Assembly: GCA_900553265.1 (NCBI GenBank) | Contig: USDD01000052.1 | Location: 1-18,995 of the forward strand | Source of the DNA: an uncultured Eubacteriales bacterium | Lineage (GTDB): Bacteria > Bacillota > Clostridia > Christensenellales > Aristaeellaceae | Reading direction: 5' to 3' | DNA: 18,995 nt | In this document: positions 1 to 8,566 of the stretch, piece after piece | Position numbering within the stretch: position 1 is the stretch's first letter | Layout of the letters: the number at the start of each line of letters is the position of its first letter | The notes under the pieces: model-generated | The model's database searches: none | Told to the model about the DNA's origin: nothing | Seen by the model: only the letters and a program-made list of their open reading frames with translations | Position numbers and translations under genes: made by a program

Positions 1-192
1 GCGGCGGGTTCTCTCCAATTATTTTCTCTTCGCATTTCTTGGGGAGGAAACGGGCCGCCGCGTCCGGGCAGCTTTTTGACAATCGCCGCCCGCACAGAGA
101 AGATGACGCCGGCACGGCATATTGAAATCGAAGCGCTCCCGACGGCGGGGCGCTGAATTCCCATCCGAAAAACAATGGAGGAGGAAAACCAA
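1..192. other. leader region upstream of the GH127 gene
   Basis: No gene is supported in this stretch. A TTGACA hexamer at 76-81 could be a -35 box, but the hexamer 17 bp downstream (99-104) matches TATAAT at only three positions, so I do not call a promoter. A strong ribosome binding site (GGAGGAGG, 177-184) closes the region and fixes the next start codon. Confidence 0.4.
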
Positions 193-1974
193 ATGACCTT
201 TACGAACCTGACCCCCGTGAGCTTCCAGAAGGTGGGCATCCGCGACGGCTTCTGGAAAAAGCGCATCCACGCGGTCTGCGCCGAGACGGCGCGGCTGTGC
301 ATCGACCAGTGCGAAAAGACCCATCGCATCGACAATTTCCGCCGCGCCGCCGGGTGGCAGGCGGGCGGTCACGAGGGCATCTACTTCAACGACAGCGACG
401 TGTACAAGGTGCTGGAGGGCGTGGCCTATGTGCTCATGACCGAGCGCGACGAGAAGCTCGAGGCGAAGGCCGACGAGATCATCGACGCGATCTGCGCCGC
501 CCAGCAGCCCGACGGTTATCTGTACACCTTCTACACGCTGAACACTCCGGAGCGGCGCTGGACGGACATGTCCTTCCACGAGGCCTACTGTCTGGGCCAC
601 ATGGTCGAGGGCGCCATCGCCTACGCGCAGGCGACGGGCAAGGACAAATGGCTCCGGGCCGCCATCCGCGCCGTGGAGCAGATGATGCGCGTCAACGGCC
701 CGGATGGACAGCACTGGGTCACAGGCCATCAGGAGCTGGAGCTGGCGCTGGTTCGCCTGTACCGCCACACCGGCGAGGAGAAGTACCTCCGCTACGCTCA
801 GTGGCTGGTGGAGGAGCGCGGCCACGGCCATCTGAAGCTGCCCTTCTTCCCGGACAGGGATTTCTTCGTGCCCGCATACTGCCAGGACGACCTGCCGGTG
901 CGCGAGCTCAGCCGCGTGACCGGCCACGCCGTGCGCGCCATGTACTACTACTGCGCCGTGACCGATCTGGCCGCCATTCTGGGCGAGGAGGGCTACGACG
1001 CGGCCATGCGGCGGATCTGGAGCAATGTGGTTCCCGCCAATTTCTATCTGACCGGCGGCATCGGCCAGAGCGCGCAGAACGAGGGCTTCACCCGTGACTG
1101 GAGCCTTCCGAACCTCACCGCCTACTGCGAAACCTGCGCGGCCATCGGCATGGCCATGTGGAACCAGCGCATGAATTTCACCCACGCCGAGAGCCGCTTT
1201 GCCGACGTGGTGGAGCGCGAGATGTACAACGGCATTCTCTCCGGCATCTCGCTGAAGGGCGACCGTTTCTTCTACGACAATCCCCTGTCCAGCGCGGGCA
1301 ATACCCATCGCCGGGAGTGGTTCGGCTGCTCCTGCTGCCCCACGAATCTGGTTCGCTTCGTGCCCTCCGTGGGCGGCTATGCCTACGCCGTGGGCGGGAA
1401 CGCGCTCTACGTCAACCAGTTCATCGCCTCCGAGTCCGTCGTGGACATGCCCGAGGGACCCGTGGGTCTGAAGGTGTCCACCCTCTATCCCTGGGACGGC
1501 AGGGTCGAGATCGAGATCACCCGGTGCGGCGGCGCGCGCACGCTGAAGCTCCGCCGGCCGGACTGGTGCGGGGAGGCTTCCCTGTCGGTCAACAGCCGCG
1601 CCGTGACCGACTGCGCGGACGGCTACTACACGCTTGAGATCGCCGCCGGCGACCGCATCGTTTACGAAATGCGCATGGAAATTCGCCGCGTCCACGCCGA
1701 TCCCCGGGTGGCCGAGGACGCGGGCCGCGTGGCGATCATGCGCGGGCCCGTCGTCTACTGCGCGGAGGAGGCGGACAATCCCGGCATTCCCTCGGAATAC
1801 TTCCACGCGGACAAAACCCTGTCCCGCAGCGCCGCGCTGACCGCGAAGTACGAGCCGGAGCTGCTGGACGGCGTGGTCACCATTTCCGGCGACGGCGTAA
1901 AGCTGGTTCCCTATTTCGCCTGGGACAACCGCGAGGCCGGCGCAATGGCCGTCTGGATGCGCGAGACGGAGTAA
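193..1974 (+). CDS. GH127 family beta-L-arabinofuranosidase
   Basis: Predicted cytoplasmic glycoside hydrolase of 593 residues that removes terminal beta-L-arabinofuranose (as on hydroxyproline-linked or pectic arabinans). It keeps the family's unusual zinc-thiolate active site. An ETC triplet gives Glu313 and Cys315, and the GCSCCPTN motif gives Cys381 and Cys382; in Bifidobacterium HypBA1 the first cysteine of the CC pair is the nucleophile and the others hold zinc. A GGIG...NEGF motif supplies Glu297, matching the HypBA1 acid/base position with the same offset as the zinc glutamate. The order is an (alpha/alpha) barrel followed by a C-terminal beta region. The start at 193 is chosen over an in-frame ATG at 175 because GGAGGAGG at 177-184 lies 8 nt upstream of it. 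There is no signal peptide. It is monocistronic, closed by two terminators. Family is certain from the motifs; exact substrate is inferred. Confidence 0.93.
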   Translation: MTFTNLTPVSFQKVGIRDGFWKKRIHAVCAETARLCIDQCEKTHRIDNFRRAAGWQAGGHEGIYFNDSDVYKVLEGVAYVLMTERDEKLEAKADEIIDAICAAQQPDGYLYTFYTLNTPERRWTDMSFHEAYCLGHMVEGAIAYAQATGKDKWLRAAIRAVEQMMRVNGPDGQHWVTGHQELELALVRLYRHTGEEKYLRYAQWLVEERGHGHLKLPFFPDRDFFVPAYCQDDLPVRELSRVTGHAVRAMYYYCAVTDLAAILGEEGYDAAMRRIWSNVVPANFYLTGGIGQSAQNEGFTRDWSLPNLTAYCETCAAIGMAMWNQRMNFTHAESRFADVVEREMYNGILSGISLKGDRFFYDNPLSSAGNTHRREWFGCSCCPTNLVRFVPSVGGYAYAVGGNALYVNQFIASESVVDMPEGPVGLKVSTLYPWDGRVEIEITRCGGARTLKLRRPDWCGEASLSVNSRAVTDCADGYYTLEIAAGDRIVYEMRMEIRRVHADPRVAEDAGRVAIMRGPVVYCAEEADNPGIPSEYFHADKTLSRSAALTAKYEPELLDGVVTISGDGVKLVPYFAWDNREAGAMAVWMRETE

Positions 1975-1982
1975 AATCGAGC

Positions 1983-2012
1983 CCCGGCCTGCCGACGGAC
2001 AGGCCGGGTTTT
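1983..2012 (+). terminator. intrinsic terminator 1 after GH127 gene
   Basis: A perfect 9-bp stem CCCGGCCTG / CAGGCCGGG (1983-1991 with 2000-2008) has an 8-nt loop and is followed by TTTT. It begins 8 bases after the GH127 stop codon. Confidence 0.85.
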
Positions 2013-2037
2013 CCGCAAAGAGTGAAGGCAAAATGAA

Positions 2038-2076
2038 CCCCGGGCCGAGGACGCAGTGTCCTCGGCCCGGGGTTTT
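2038..2076 (+). terminator. intrinsic terminator 2 after GH127 gene
   Basis: A perfect 15-bp G+C-rich stem (2038-2052 with 2058-2072) has a 5-nt loop and is followed by TTTTCTTC. It is the second terminator in tandem. The minus-strand side carries only TT, so it mainly serves rightward transcription, but the very stable stem may also slow leftward transcripts from the mannosidase gene. Confidence 0.85.
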
Positions 2077-2083
2077 CTTCATT

Positions 2084-2225
2084 TAAGGGAACGCCGCACC
2101 AATGAGGCGGTCGGCCGGCGAATGGATTTTTCGTCAGACGCAAAGACAAATTCCGAAGGTTTCCTGCCGCGGAGGGCGGAAAAGGCAATGCCTGACGCGC
2201 CGCCGAATGGTGCGGGAGCGCCTTA
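2084..2225. repeat. 142-bp imperfect palindromic element (MITE-like)
   Basis: The ends read TAAGG (2084-2088) and CCTTA (2221-2225). Just inside, CGCACCA near the left end mirrors TGGTGCG near the right end, GGCGG (2106-2110) mirrors CCGCC, and CGTCAG (2132-2137) mirrors CTGACG (2192-2197). The element can therefore fold end to end. TA at both borders would fit a TA target duplication of the mariner/IS630 type, but this is inference. It contains no convincing gene and fills the gap between convergent genes. I see no second copy in this window. Confidence 0.5.
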
Positions 2226-2236
2226 GTATCCCCGAC

Positions 2237-4747
2237 TCACCGCACGGTGTGCCATTCCACATGCTCCGCGCCGCGGGCGAATACCTTTTTGATCTGGCCG
2301 GGGACGAGGTCGAAGTAGTTGTCGGACAGGGCGCGATCCTCTTTGCAGTGCACGCCGTGGACGTAGCCGTCGGCGGTCAGCGTGATCTCCACGCCGCCGT
2401 CGCGCGCTTCCTCGGAGAGCACGCGCGGCTTCGCGCCGGGATAGCGCAGCGCGCGGGTATCGTGCATGCGCAGCACGGCGGGGGCGCACGCGTCGCCCTC
2501 GGGCAGAACCATGAACGCGCCGGCGGCATAGTCGCCCTCGGGCAGCTCGAAGTCCTCCAGATACGCGCGGCTGCGGGCCCTGAGGGTGAACGCACGCGCC
2601 TCGGTGCGGGCCTCGGAGCCGTCGAAGGGCACATAGCCGACCTTCGCCTTCAGCACCACGTCCTCGGCGGCGTCGTTGCAGCCCTGCAGGCGCGCCCGGC
2701 CGTTCTCCATGCGCAGCGTCAGCTTGACGGGCGCGAAGGCGCGCTTCACGCCGTAGAAGGAGATCTTGCGGCGCAGATAGTAGTCGATGATCGTCCAGCC
2801 GACCTCGCACCAGGTGTCGTTGTACATCCAGAACAGCGCGCCGCCGCAGAAATCCTTGAAGCGGAGGGCCTCCAGCGAATACTCGAGCATCAGTGACTGC
2901 ACCATGCCGGAATACAGCAGGTAGTCGTCCAGGCTCAGCGCGGCGGCGTTGTCCAGATAGTGCTTTTCGATGCCGGCGCGCACGGTGTCCTTCTCGAAGG
3001 TGTTGTTGTGCAGCTTCCAGATCCGGCTGCCGCGGTCGATCTCGTTTCCGTCGAAGAACTCGGCGATGGACTCCTTCCGGCATGGGCCGACGTAGCCGTA
3101 CTCGGTGACGAAGCGGGAGCGCACCCTGTCGTACTCCTTCGGTTCGATGCGTTTGGCCATGTCCGGGTTCATGGTGCACTGATGCCAGTGGTGGGTATCG
3201 CCGCAGGTCTCGTCGTTGGGCAGCGCGCCGCCGTAGGGCGAGGAGTTCCAGTAGGGAATTTCCCGGCAGTTCTCGTAGACGGCGCGCTTCGCGGTTTCGT
3301 TGGCGATGCGCAGGCCGTATTGGCGCTCGTAGCTCTGCTCCATGCCCCACTGGGGATTCTGGGTCATGTTGAAGATCCAGTGGTTTTCGTTGTTGCCGCA
3401 CCACAGCGCCATGCAGGCGTGATTGCGCAGGCGGCGGGTCTGATAGCGCATCTCGCGCTCCACCTCGGCCATGAAGCCGTCCAGATGATCGGGATAGGCC
3501 GAGCAGCCGAACATGAAGTCGTGCCAGAGCAGAATGCCCGCCTCGTCGCAGCGGCGATAGAAGATTTCCCGCTCGTAGAGGCCGCCGCCCCAGACGCGCA
3601 GCATGTTGAAGCCCGCCTCCCGCGCCTCGTCGACGAGGAAAACGTACTTCTCGTCGGTGACGCGGGCGTAGATGGAGTCCGCGGGAATCCAGTTGCCGCC
3701 CTTACAGAACACGCGCACGCCGTTGACCATCAGGAAGAAATTGCGGTTTTCGCCGTCCGCGCGGCTGACGTCCAGCGCCAGCGTGCGCAGGCCCACCCGG
3801 AAGACCGGATACTCCGTGCGCGCGCCGCCGCAGCAGACCTCCGCCCGCACGTCGTACAGCGGCTGCTCGCCATAGCCCGCGGGCCACCACAGCTCCGCGC
3901 CGGGGAGCGTCACGTCCATGTCCAGATAGTTGATTCCCGAGGTCAGCAGCACGTCCCTTTGCTCAAAGCGCCACTGCTGCGCGCCGCGGCTGAGGGTAAC
4001 GGCGAAGTCGCAGTCCTTCGTGGCGACGATGTTCAGCTGATCCAGCTCGGCGGTGATGTGCGCCTTCACCGCGCCGGGCAGAAGCTCCGCGGCGTACACA
4101 TGCACGGCGCGGATGGCGACCTTATTGAAGAAGCGGAGGTATGCGTCTCTGACGATTCCGCAGGTGACGGCCCGCGGGCCCCAGTCCCAGCCCACCACGT
4201 ACTGCGGCTTGCGCAGGCAGCCGCGGCGCCTGTCGCTGCGGTCGGTGCAGCCGTTGTTTTCCTCGGTGCAGACGGCCCAGCCGATCTCGGCGAGCATCTC
4301 GTCGCTGACGGTCTCCAGACCCGTGGTCATGCGCAGGGCCAGCTGATTTTTGCCGGGGCGCAGATGGCTCTTCACGCCGCGCCGGAAGGGATAGTGAGCG
4401 CTGCTGTGCTCGCCGAGATGCGCGCCGTTTAAGAAGATATCGGCGTGGCCGTCCAGCGATTCCAGCGTCAGCTCCGCCGCCTCCGCAGCCGCGTCGGCCT
4501 CGGAGACCTCGAACTCGCTGACGAACCACCAGGAGCGATGCTCCGTCCATTCCGCGTCGTAGCAGTAATCGGCTCTGGTCACGTCGCGGATAATTCCCGC
4601 GCGCTCCAGCGGCATGTGAATGTCGCAGGGCAGCTCGCAGTCCATCCAGCCGTCCTTCTCGGCCAGCACGCGATCCAGCGCGTCCGCCTTCCATGCCATC
4701 GGAGCCTCGTGCAGCCGCCAGTTTCGGTTCAGGAAAAGGGTTTTCAT
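2237..4747 (-). CDS. GH2 family beta-mannosidase
   Basis: Predicted cytoplasmic exo-beta-mannosidase (EC 3.2.1.25) of 836 residues, the usual family length, releasing mannose from the non-reducing end of beta-mannosides such as imported manno-oligosaccharides. It has an N-terminal jelly-roll sugar-binding domain, immunoglobulin-like domains and a TIM barrel. Barrel motifs include NMLRVWGGGLYE, then WCGNNEN with acid/base Glu454, and FVTEYGY with nucleophile Glu549. These lie within 10 positions of the characterised Bacteroides enzyme's glutamates (462 and 555). The start at 4747 is fixed by AGGAGG at 4755-4760; the frame remains open far upstream, but that part only overlaps the neighbouring gene. 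There is no signal peptide. It lies downstream of the AAA+ gene in the same direction, separated by a hairpin, so it may have its own promoter or depend on readthrough. Confidence 0.93.
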   Translation of the reverse strand: MKTLFLNRNWRLHEAPMAWKADALDRVLAEKDGWMDCELPCDIHMPLERAGIIRDVTRADYCYDAEWTEHRSWWFVSEFEVSEADAAAEAAELTLESLDGHADIFLNGAHLGEHSSAHYPFRRGVKSHLRPGKNQLALRMTTGLETVSDEMLAEIGWAVCTEENNGCTDRSDRRRGCLRKPQYVVGWDWGPRAVTCGIVRDAYLRFFNKVAIRAVHVYAAELLPGAVKAHITAELDQLNIVATKDCDFAVTLSRGAQQWRFEQRDVLLTSGINYLDMDVTLPGAELWWPAGYGEQPLYDVRAEVCCGGARTEYPVFRVGLRTLALDVSRADGENRNFFLMVNGVRVFCKGGNWIPADSIYARVTDEKYVFLVDEAREAGFNMLRVWGGGLYEREIFYRRCDEAGILLWHDFMFGCSAYPDHLDGFMAEVEREMRYQTRRLRNHACMALWCGNNENHWIFNMTQNPQWGMEQSYERQYGLRIANETAKRAVYENCREIPYWNSSPYGGALPNDETCGDTHHWHQCTMNPDMAKRIEPKEYDRVRSRFVTEYGYVGPCRKESIAEFFDGNEIDRGSRIWKLHNNTFEKDTVRAGIEKHYLDNAAALSLDDYLLYSGMVQSLMLEYSLEALRFKDFCGGALFWMYNDTWCEVGWTIIDYYLRRKISFYGVKRAFAPVKLTLRMENGRARLQGCNDAAEDVVLKAKVGYVPFDGSEARTEARAFTLRARSRAYLEDFELPEGDYAAGAFMVLPEGDACAPAVLRMHDTRALRYPGAKPRVLSEEARDGGVEITLTADGYVHGVHCKEDRALSDNYFDLVPGQIKKVFARGAEHVEWHTVR

Positions 4748-4797
4748 GGGCAATCCTCCTCGGATGCGGGGAATTCTTTTGGATTTTGTTCTATAAA

Positions 4798-4832
4798 GGG
4801 CTCTTCGCCAGCCTTCCGGCAGTGAAGAGCCC
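4798..4832 (-). terminator. hairpin between AAA+ gene and mannosidase gene
   Basis: Read leftward, GGGCTCTTC (4832-4824) pairs perfectly with GAAGAGCCC (4806-4798), and the inner loop contains a further GCC/GGC pair. It is followed by only TTT and then ATAG, so termination may be partial. It sits 29 bases after the AAA+ stop and 50 bases before the mannosidase start. It could be a terminator or an attenuator. Confidence 0.6.
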
Positions 4833-4860
4833 CTGAATTTCAATTGTCCATCGGCCATGC

Positions 4861-7059
4861 TCAGTAGCGAATCGGCAGCGGCTCGCGCAGTAGCGCGCGG
4901 CAGCGGGGGAAGTCCTCCAGCAGCTTCGGCAGCGCCGTCAGCGCCTCCATCGATGCGCTCGCCAGCACGGCGGGCAGCGCGCGCTCGGCCAGGGCGCGGT
5001 CGAGAATCTCCGACGGCGCGCGGCCCGAGCGGGGAATTTCCGCGGCGCAGGCGTTCCACAGCGCCGTCAGCGTGCGCCGGGACAGGCGGACGTCCAGCGC
5101 GCCCAGCGCGCGGCGAAGGCCGTCCATCCGGGTTCTCAGCGTCTCGGGAATCGCGTCGGGCTGAGGCGCGAAGGCCTCGCGCAGCGCGCCGCGGGAGACG
5201 GGCGCGCATTCGGCAATCGGCTGTGTCTCGGCGGGCTTCCATTCGGAGTCGGCGCGCTCGGCCTCCAGCCGGAGCGTGAACGCCCGGTCGAAGATCCGCG
5301 CGGACACGGGCATGCCCTCGTCCTGAAGCGTCGCCCAGACGAGGACGCGTCCCTCCTCGGCGGCGATGCTCAGCCCGCGCAGCGGATCGGCGCAGCCCGA
5401 CAGGTTCGCGTCGTCCAGCAGCGCCACCGCCGCCGCGTCGCCCTCGCCGGGCAGACGCTCCGAAGGCGAATCCTCGCCGGGGGCGAAGGCGCGGAAGCGC
5501 TCGCCGGCCGCGCCCAGCGCCGCGGCCAGCAGCCGCGCCGCCTGGGTCTTGCCGCATCCGGCGGGGCCGGACAGCAGCAGCACCGGACTCTGGGAAGCGC
5601 AGACCAGCCAGTGCACCGCCTCGTCCCGGTTGACGGCGCGGCCGGCGGCGGCAAAGGTCTCCATCACGCGGGCGACGAGCGTCTCCGCGTCGGCGGACTC
5701 GCCGTCGGAGCGCGGCGCGGGCGCGGGCATGCTCAGCCTGCCCAGCAGCTCGGCGGCGCGGCTCTCCACGCAGAACTCCTGAAGCCGCTTCTCAAACCGG
5801 CCGTCGCTCATGGCGCGGATGGCGTCCTCGGCGGTCTCGGCCGCGGCCCTGGAGCGCTGAGCGGCCAGCTCGCAGCGCGCCTGCTCCTCCCGGGCGCGGC
5901 GGGTCTTCTCCACCGCGTCGGCGAGGGAGGCGGCCTCGTCCCGGCGAATCTCCTGCTTGAGCTTTTCGCGCAGCTCGGCGCGGCCCCTGCGCAGCTTGTC
6001 CAGATCGGCCAGCAGCTCCAGCCGCTGGGCCTCCAGATCGTTCAGCTCGCGATTGGCGGCGCTCTGACGCGCCGCGGCGCGCCCGGCCTCCATCGCGTCG
6101 TTCATGCCCTCCAGCTCGGACAGGGAGCGGATCAGCTCGCCGCGCAGCTCCGGCTGCCGCCAGACGCTGCGCAGGACCTCCACGCTCTTCTCCACGGGGT
6201 TCTCCGCCGGCTCGGTCTGGGTCAGCTCCGGCACGGAATGGCCCAGCTGATCGAAGCGGGAGCGCCGCCACTTGTCGTCGATGATCTCCTGAAGGCTGCG
6301 GCCCCGGCGGGGATTGAGCCCGCACTGCACCCGCTCCAGCGGGGTCAGCCGCGGGTCGGCGGGCGGCGGGAAGGGCAGGCTGTGGCAGATCCACGGCTTC
6401 TCCTCCGGCGCGGGAGCCGGCTTTTCCGCCTTCTCCGGCGCGGGCACGGCCTTCGGAGGCTCGGGCTTTTCCGCCGGGCGCAGCGCCGAGGGATCCACGC
6501 AGAAGGACAGCGTCTCCTCCCGGAAGCCGGGCAGATCGAAGCGCTGCAGCGCGTCGGCGTTCACCGTGCGGTCGGTCTGAACCAGCCGGACATTGCCCTC
6601 CTCGTCGGTTTCGCGCCGCCAGACCTCGCCCAGCAGCGTCTCCTCGGGGCACAGCAGCGCCAGCGGCGCGGGCGACGCGTCCTCCGCCGAGGACAGCACC
6701 GAGTAGATCAGCCCGTCCGCCGGCTCGCGCACCACGTCGGAATACAGAATGCTGGCGTTGCGCTCCACGTCGTCGTCCCGGAAGTTTTTGTTGTCGCGGA
6801 TTTTGTCGTTGCGGTTGGGGTGCGCGGTGAGATCCACGACGGCGAACAGCCCGATCTCGCGCATGCGCGCCTTGAACCGGGCGGATTCGTTTTTGTCGGG
6901 AACGATGCGCAGGCAGCCGTCCCTGGGATAGGTCTCGTACTCCCCGAAGGGGACGTAGCGGCCGTCCTGCTCCACCAGCAGCGGTTTGAATCGAAAATAG
7001 GATTTGAGCGGATTGTCCTCCTCGAGAATGCCCACACAGAATTTTCCGGGCAGCGGCAT
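4861..7059 (-). CDS. uncharacterised McrB-like AAA+ ATPase with coiled coil
   Basis: 732 residues. Residues 1 to about 215 form a region I cannot assign (it contains NPLKSYFRF and DGCLRIVPDK). A proline/alanine/glutamate-rich hinge follows, then a conserved-looking block with GRSLQEIIDDKWRRSRFDQ, and a charged coiled coil at about 310-435. The C-terminal AAA+ domain has Walker A GPAGCGKT (498-505, Lys504) and Walker B VALLDDANLS (Asp549, Asp550). A stretch ending SARIFDRAFTLRLE resembles the McrB/AAA_5 segment around its DRA motif (Arg592 here). The usual Walker B glutamate is Asp550, and the sensor-1 position of McrB's GTVN reads ATLQ. The start at 7059 has AGGGGG 9 nt upstream; a TTG extension to 7137 has no ribosome binding site. 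No nuclease partner (McrC-like) is adjacent. The ATPase fold is likely; function is unknown. Confidence 0.8.
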   Translation of the reverse strand: MPLPGKFCVGILEEDNPLKSYFRFKPLLVEQDGRYVPFGEYETYPRDGCLRIVPDKNESARFKARMREIGLFAVVDLTAHPNRNDKIRDNKNFRDDDVERNASILYSDVVREPADGLIYSVLSSAEDASPAPLALLCPEETLLGEVWRRETDEEGNVRLVQTDRTVNADALQRFDLPGFREETLSFCVDPSALRPAEKPEPPKAVPAPEKAEKPAPAPEEKPWICHSLPFPPPADPRLTPLERVQCGLNPRRGRSLQEIIDDKWRRSRFDQLGHSVPELTQTEPAENPVEKSVEVLRSVWRQPELRGELIRSLSELEGMNDAMEAGRAAARQSAANRELNDLEAQRLELLADLDKLRRGRAELREKLKQEIRRDEAASLADAVEKTRRAREEQARCELAAQRSRAAAETAEDAIRAMSDGRFEKRLQEFCVESRAAELLGRLSMPAPAPRSDGESADAETLVARVMETFAAAGRAVNRDEAVHWLVCASQSPVLLLSGPAGCGKTQAARLLAAALGAAGERFRAFAPGEDSPSERLPGEGDAAAVALLDDANLSGCADPLRGLSIAAEEGRVLVWATLQDEGMPVSARIFDRAFTLRLEAERADSEWKPAETQPIAECAPVSRGALREAFAPQPDAIPETLRTRMDGLRRALGALDVRLSRRTLTALWNACAAEIPRSGRAPSEILDRALAERALPAVLASASMEALTALPKLLEDFPRCRALLREPLPIRY

Positions 7060-7181
7060 TGCGGCTTTCCCCCTGTCTTTTCGGTCGGTTTGCGCGCACG
7101 GACACACGCCGCGCCGAATTTCAAAGGGCGCGGCCAAGGCCGAATATGTGCGCTGAAGTTATCGTTTTTAATACAAAATTA

Positions 7182-7210
7182 ATTCTATCACAATCGAAAT
7201 CAAACGTCAA
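7182..7210 (-). promoter_or_regulatory. sigma-A promoter for the AAA+ gene
   Basis: On the minus strand, TTGACG (7210-7205) and TAGAAT (7187-7182) are separated by exactly 17 bp, both near consensus. The start of transcription would be near 7175, leaving a leader of about 115 nt before the start codon at 7059. Confidence 0.7.
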
Positions 7211-7252
7211 GCTTTGGCGAAGGATTTGTGCAAAACCTGAAAAGATTGGGTC

Positions 7253-7281
7253 TTGCATCCGACAAAAAGAACGGATATAAT
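7253..7281 (+). promoter_or_regulatory. sigma-A promoter for the oxidoreductase gene
   Basis: TTGCAT (7253-7258) and a perfect TATAAT (7276-7281) are 17 bp apart. The predicted transcript starts near 7288, about 28 nt before the start codon at 7316. An in-frame ATG at 7280 lies inside the -10 box and so cannot be the start from this promoter. Confidence 0.8.
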
Positions 7282-7315
7282 GGTGGAAAAAGGGAATCGG
7301 ACGGAGGGAAACGTT

Positions 7316-8437
7316 ATGAAAACCATCGGCGTCGGCCTGATCGGCTGGGGATTTATGGGCAGGACTCACGCCCACGCGCTTCAAAGCATTCCGCTGTTTT
7401 ATCCGGGCGCGGACTTTCGCGTCCGCAGGGTGTGCGTCTGCTCGCGCCGGGCGGAAATGGCGCGCCAGGCCGCGCAGGACGCGGGCTTCGAGCGCTGGAC
7501 GGACGACTATCGGCAGCTTCTGACCGACCCGGAGATCGACGCGGTGTCCGTCTGCACGCCCAACGAGCTGCACGAGGAGATGGTCGTCGCCCTGCTGAAG
7601 GCGGGCAAGCACGTCTACGTGGACAAGCCGCTGGCCGTCACCGCCGAGAGCGCCGACCGCATCGCCGCCGCCGCGCGCGAATCGAAGGCCTTCACGCGCA
7701 TGGTGTTCAACAACCGCTATTTCCCTTCGACTCTGCGAGCCAAGGCGCTGTTGGACGAGGGGCGCATCGGCGAGATCCTGTCCTTTCAGGCGCGCTATCT
7801 CCACTCCGGCTCCATCGACCCGGACAAGCCCATCGGCTGGAAGCAGGGCGCGCAGGGCGGCGTGCTGCTGGATCTGGGCAGCCACGCGCTGGATCTGCTG
7901 ACGGACTGGGCGGGCTGGCCGACGCGGGTGTTCTGCGCAAGCCGCAGGCTCTACGACGAGCGCCCCACGAAAGACGGCGGCGTCGAGAAAAACCTGAGCG
8001 AGGATCACCTGCTGGCGACGCTGCGGCTGGAAAACGGCGCGCTGGGCACGCTGGAGGCCAGCAAGATCGCCTCGGGCGCGGACGACGAGCTGACCATCGA
8101 GCTGCGCGGAACGAAGGGCGCGCTGCGCTGGAACGCCATGGAGCCGAATTACGTCTATTTCTATGACCGCACGAAGCCGGAATGCGTGCTGGGCGGCGAC
8201 CGCGGCTGGACGCAGATCGAGTCCGTGGCGCGCTATGCCGCGCCGGGCGGCGCCTTCCTGCCGCCGAAGAACGCCATCGGCTGGGACCGCGGCCACATCC
8301 ACTGCTACTACACCTTCCTGGACGCCATCGCCCACGACCGCGATCCCGGCGACGGCGTGGCGGACGGCGCGCGCCTTCAGCACCTGATGGAAGCGCTGAA
8401 GCGCTCGGACGAGCTGGAGCGCTGGGTGGAGGTCTGA
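7316..8437 (+). CDS. Gfo/Idh/MocA family NAD(P)-dependent oxidoreductase
   Basis: 373-residue cytoplasmic dehydrogenase of the glucose-fructose oxidoreductase / inositol dehydrogenase / MocA family, which oxidises or epimerises sugars, inositols or sugar derivatives. The N-terminal Rossmann fold opens with GVGLIGWGFMGRTHA (dinucleotide-binding GxxGxG-type turn). EIDAVSVCTPNELH and VDKPLA follow; Lys104 of DKP corresponds to the family's EKP lysine. The C-terminal alpha/beta domain has the substrate-side motif LLDLGSHALD (Asp186, His190). GGAGGG at 7303-7308, 7 nt upstream, fixes the start. It is divergent from the AAA+ gene and first of three rightward genes, though 129 bases separate it from the next gene. 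That gap holds an 8-bp stem (8468-8475 with 8484-8491) without a T-run. Substrate cannot be told from sequence. Confidence 0.9.
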   Translation: MKTIGVGLIGWGFMGRTHAHALQSIPLFYPGADFRVRRVCVCSRRAEMARQAAQDAGFERWTDDYRQLLTDPEIDAVSVCTPNELHEEMVVALLKAGKHVYVDKPLAVTAESADRIAAAARESKAFTRMVFNNRYFPSTLRAKALLDEGRIGEILSFQARYLHSGSIDPDKPIGWKQGAQGGVLLDLGSHALDLLTDWAGWPTRVFCASRRLYDERPTKDGGVEKNLSEDHLLATLRLENGALGTLEASKIASGADDELTIELRGTKGALRWNAMEPNYVYFYDRTKPECVLGGDRGWTQIESVARYAAPGGAFLPPKNAIGWDRGHIHCYYTFLDAIAHDRDPGDGVADGARLQHLMEALKRSDELERWVEV

Positions 8438-8566
8438 TCTTCGCTAGGGTACGCGCTGCGCGCAGTTCGCCTTTCGCAATGCAGGAAGGCGCGCGCCGAC
8501 AATGCGGGAATACCGCGGCGGCGCTTTCCTCTCTTCTCGCAGCAACTCAAAAATCGAGGTGAAACC

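Noticed and set aside
76..104. Promoter upstream of the GH127 gene
   Set aside because: TTGACA is perfect, but the -10 position at 16-18 bp spacing is poor, so chance is likely.
19..2082. Long open frame on the minus strand opposite the GH127 gene
   Set aside because: The plus strand has a strong ribosome binding site and complete GH127 active-site motifs; the reverse frame is open only because of high G+C and encodes no recognisable domain.
2960..4432. Long plus-strand open frame opposite the mannosidase gene
   Set aside because: A shadow of the well-supported GH2 gene, with valine/alanine/histidine-rich content and no motifs.
4748..5557. N-terminal extension of the mannosidase frame
   Set aside because: The extension lies across the 3' end of the AAA+ gene and is arginine/alanine-rich noise. 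A ribosome binding site at 4755-4760 and the normal family N-terminus fix the start at 4747.
7060..7137. Upstream TTG start for the AAA+ gene
   Set aside because: There is no ribosome binding site before 7137, whereas AGGGGG precedes the ATG at 7059.
5611..7182. Long plus-strand open frame opposite the AAA+ gene
   Set aside because: A shadow frame: the Walker motifs, promoter and ribosome binding site support the minus strand.
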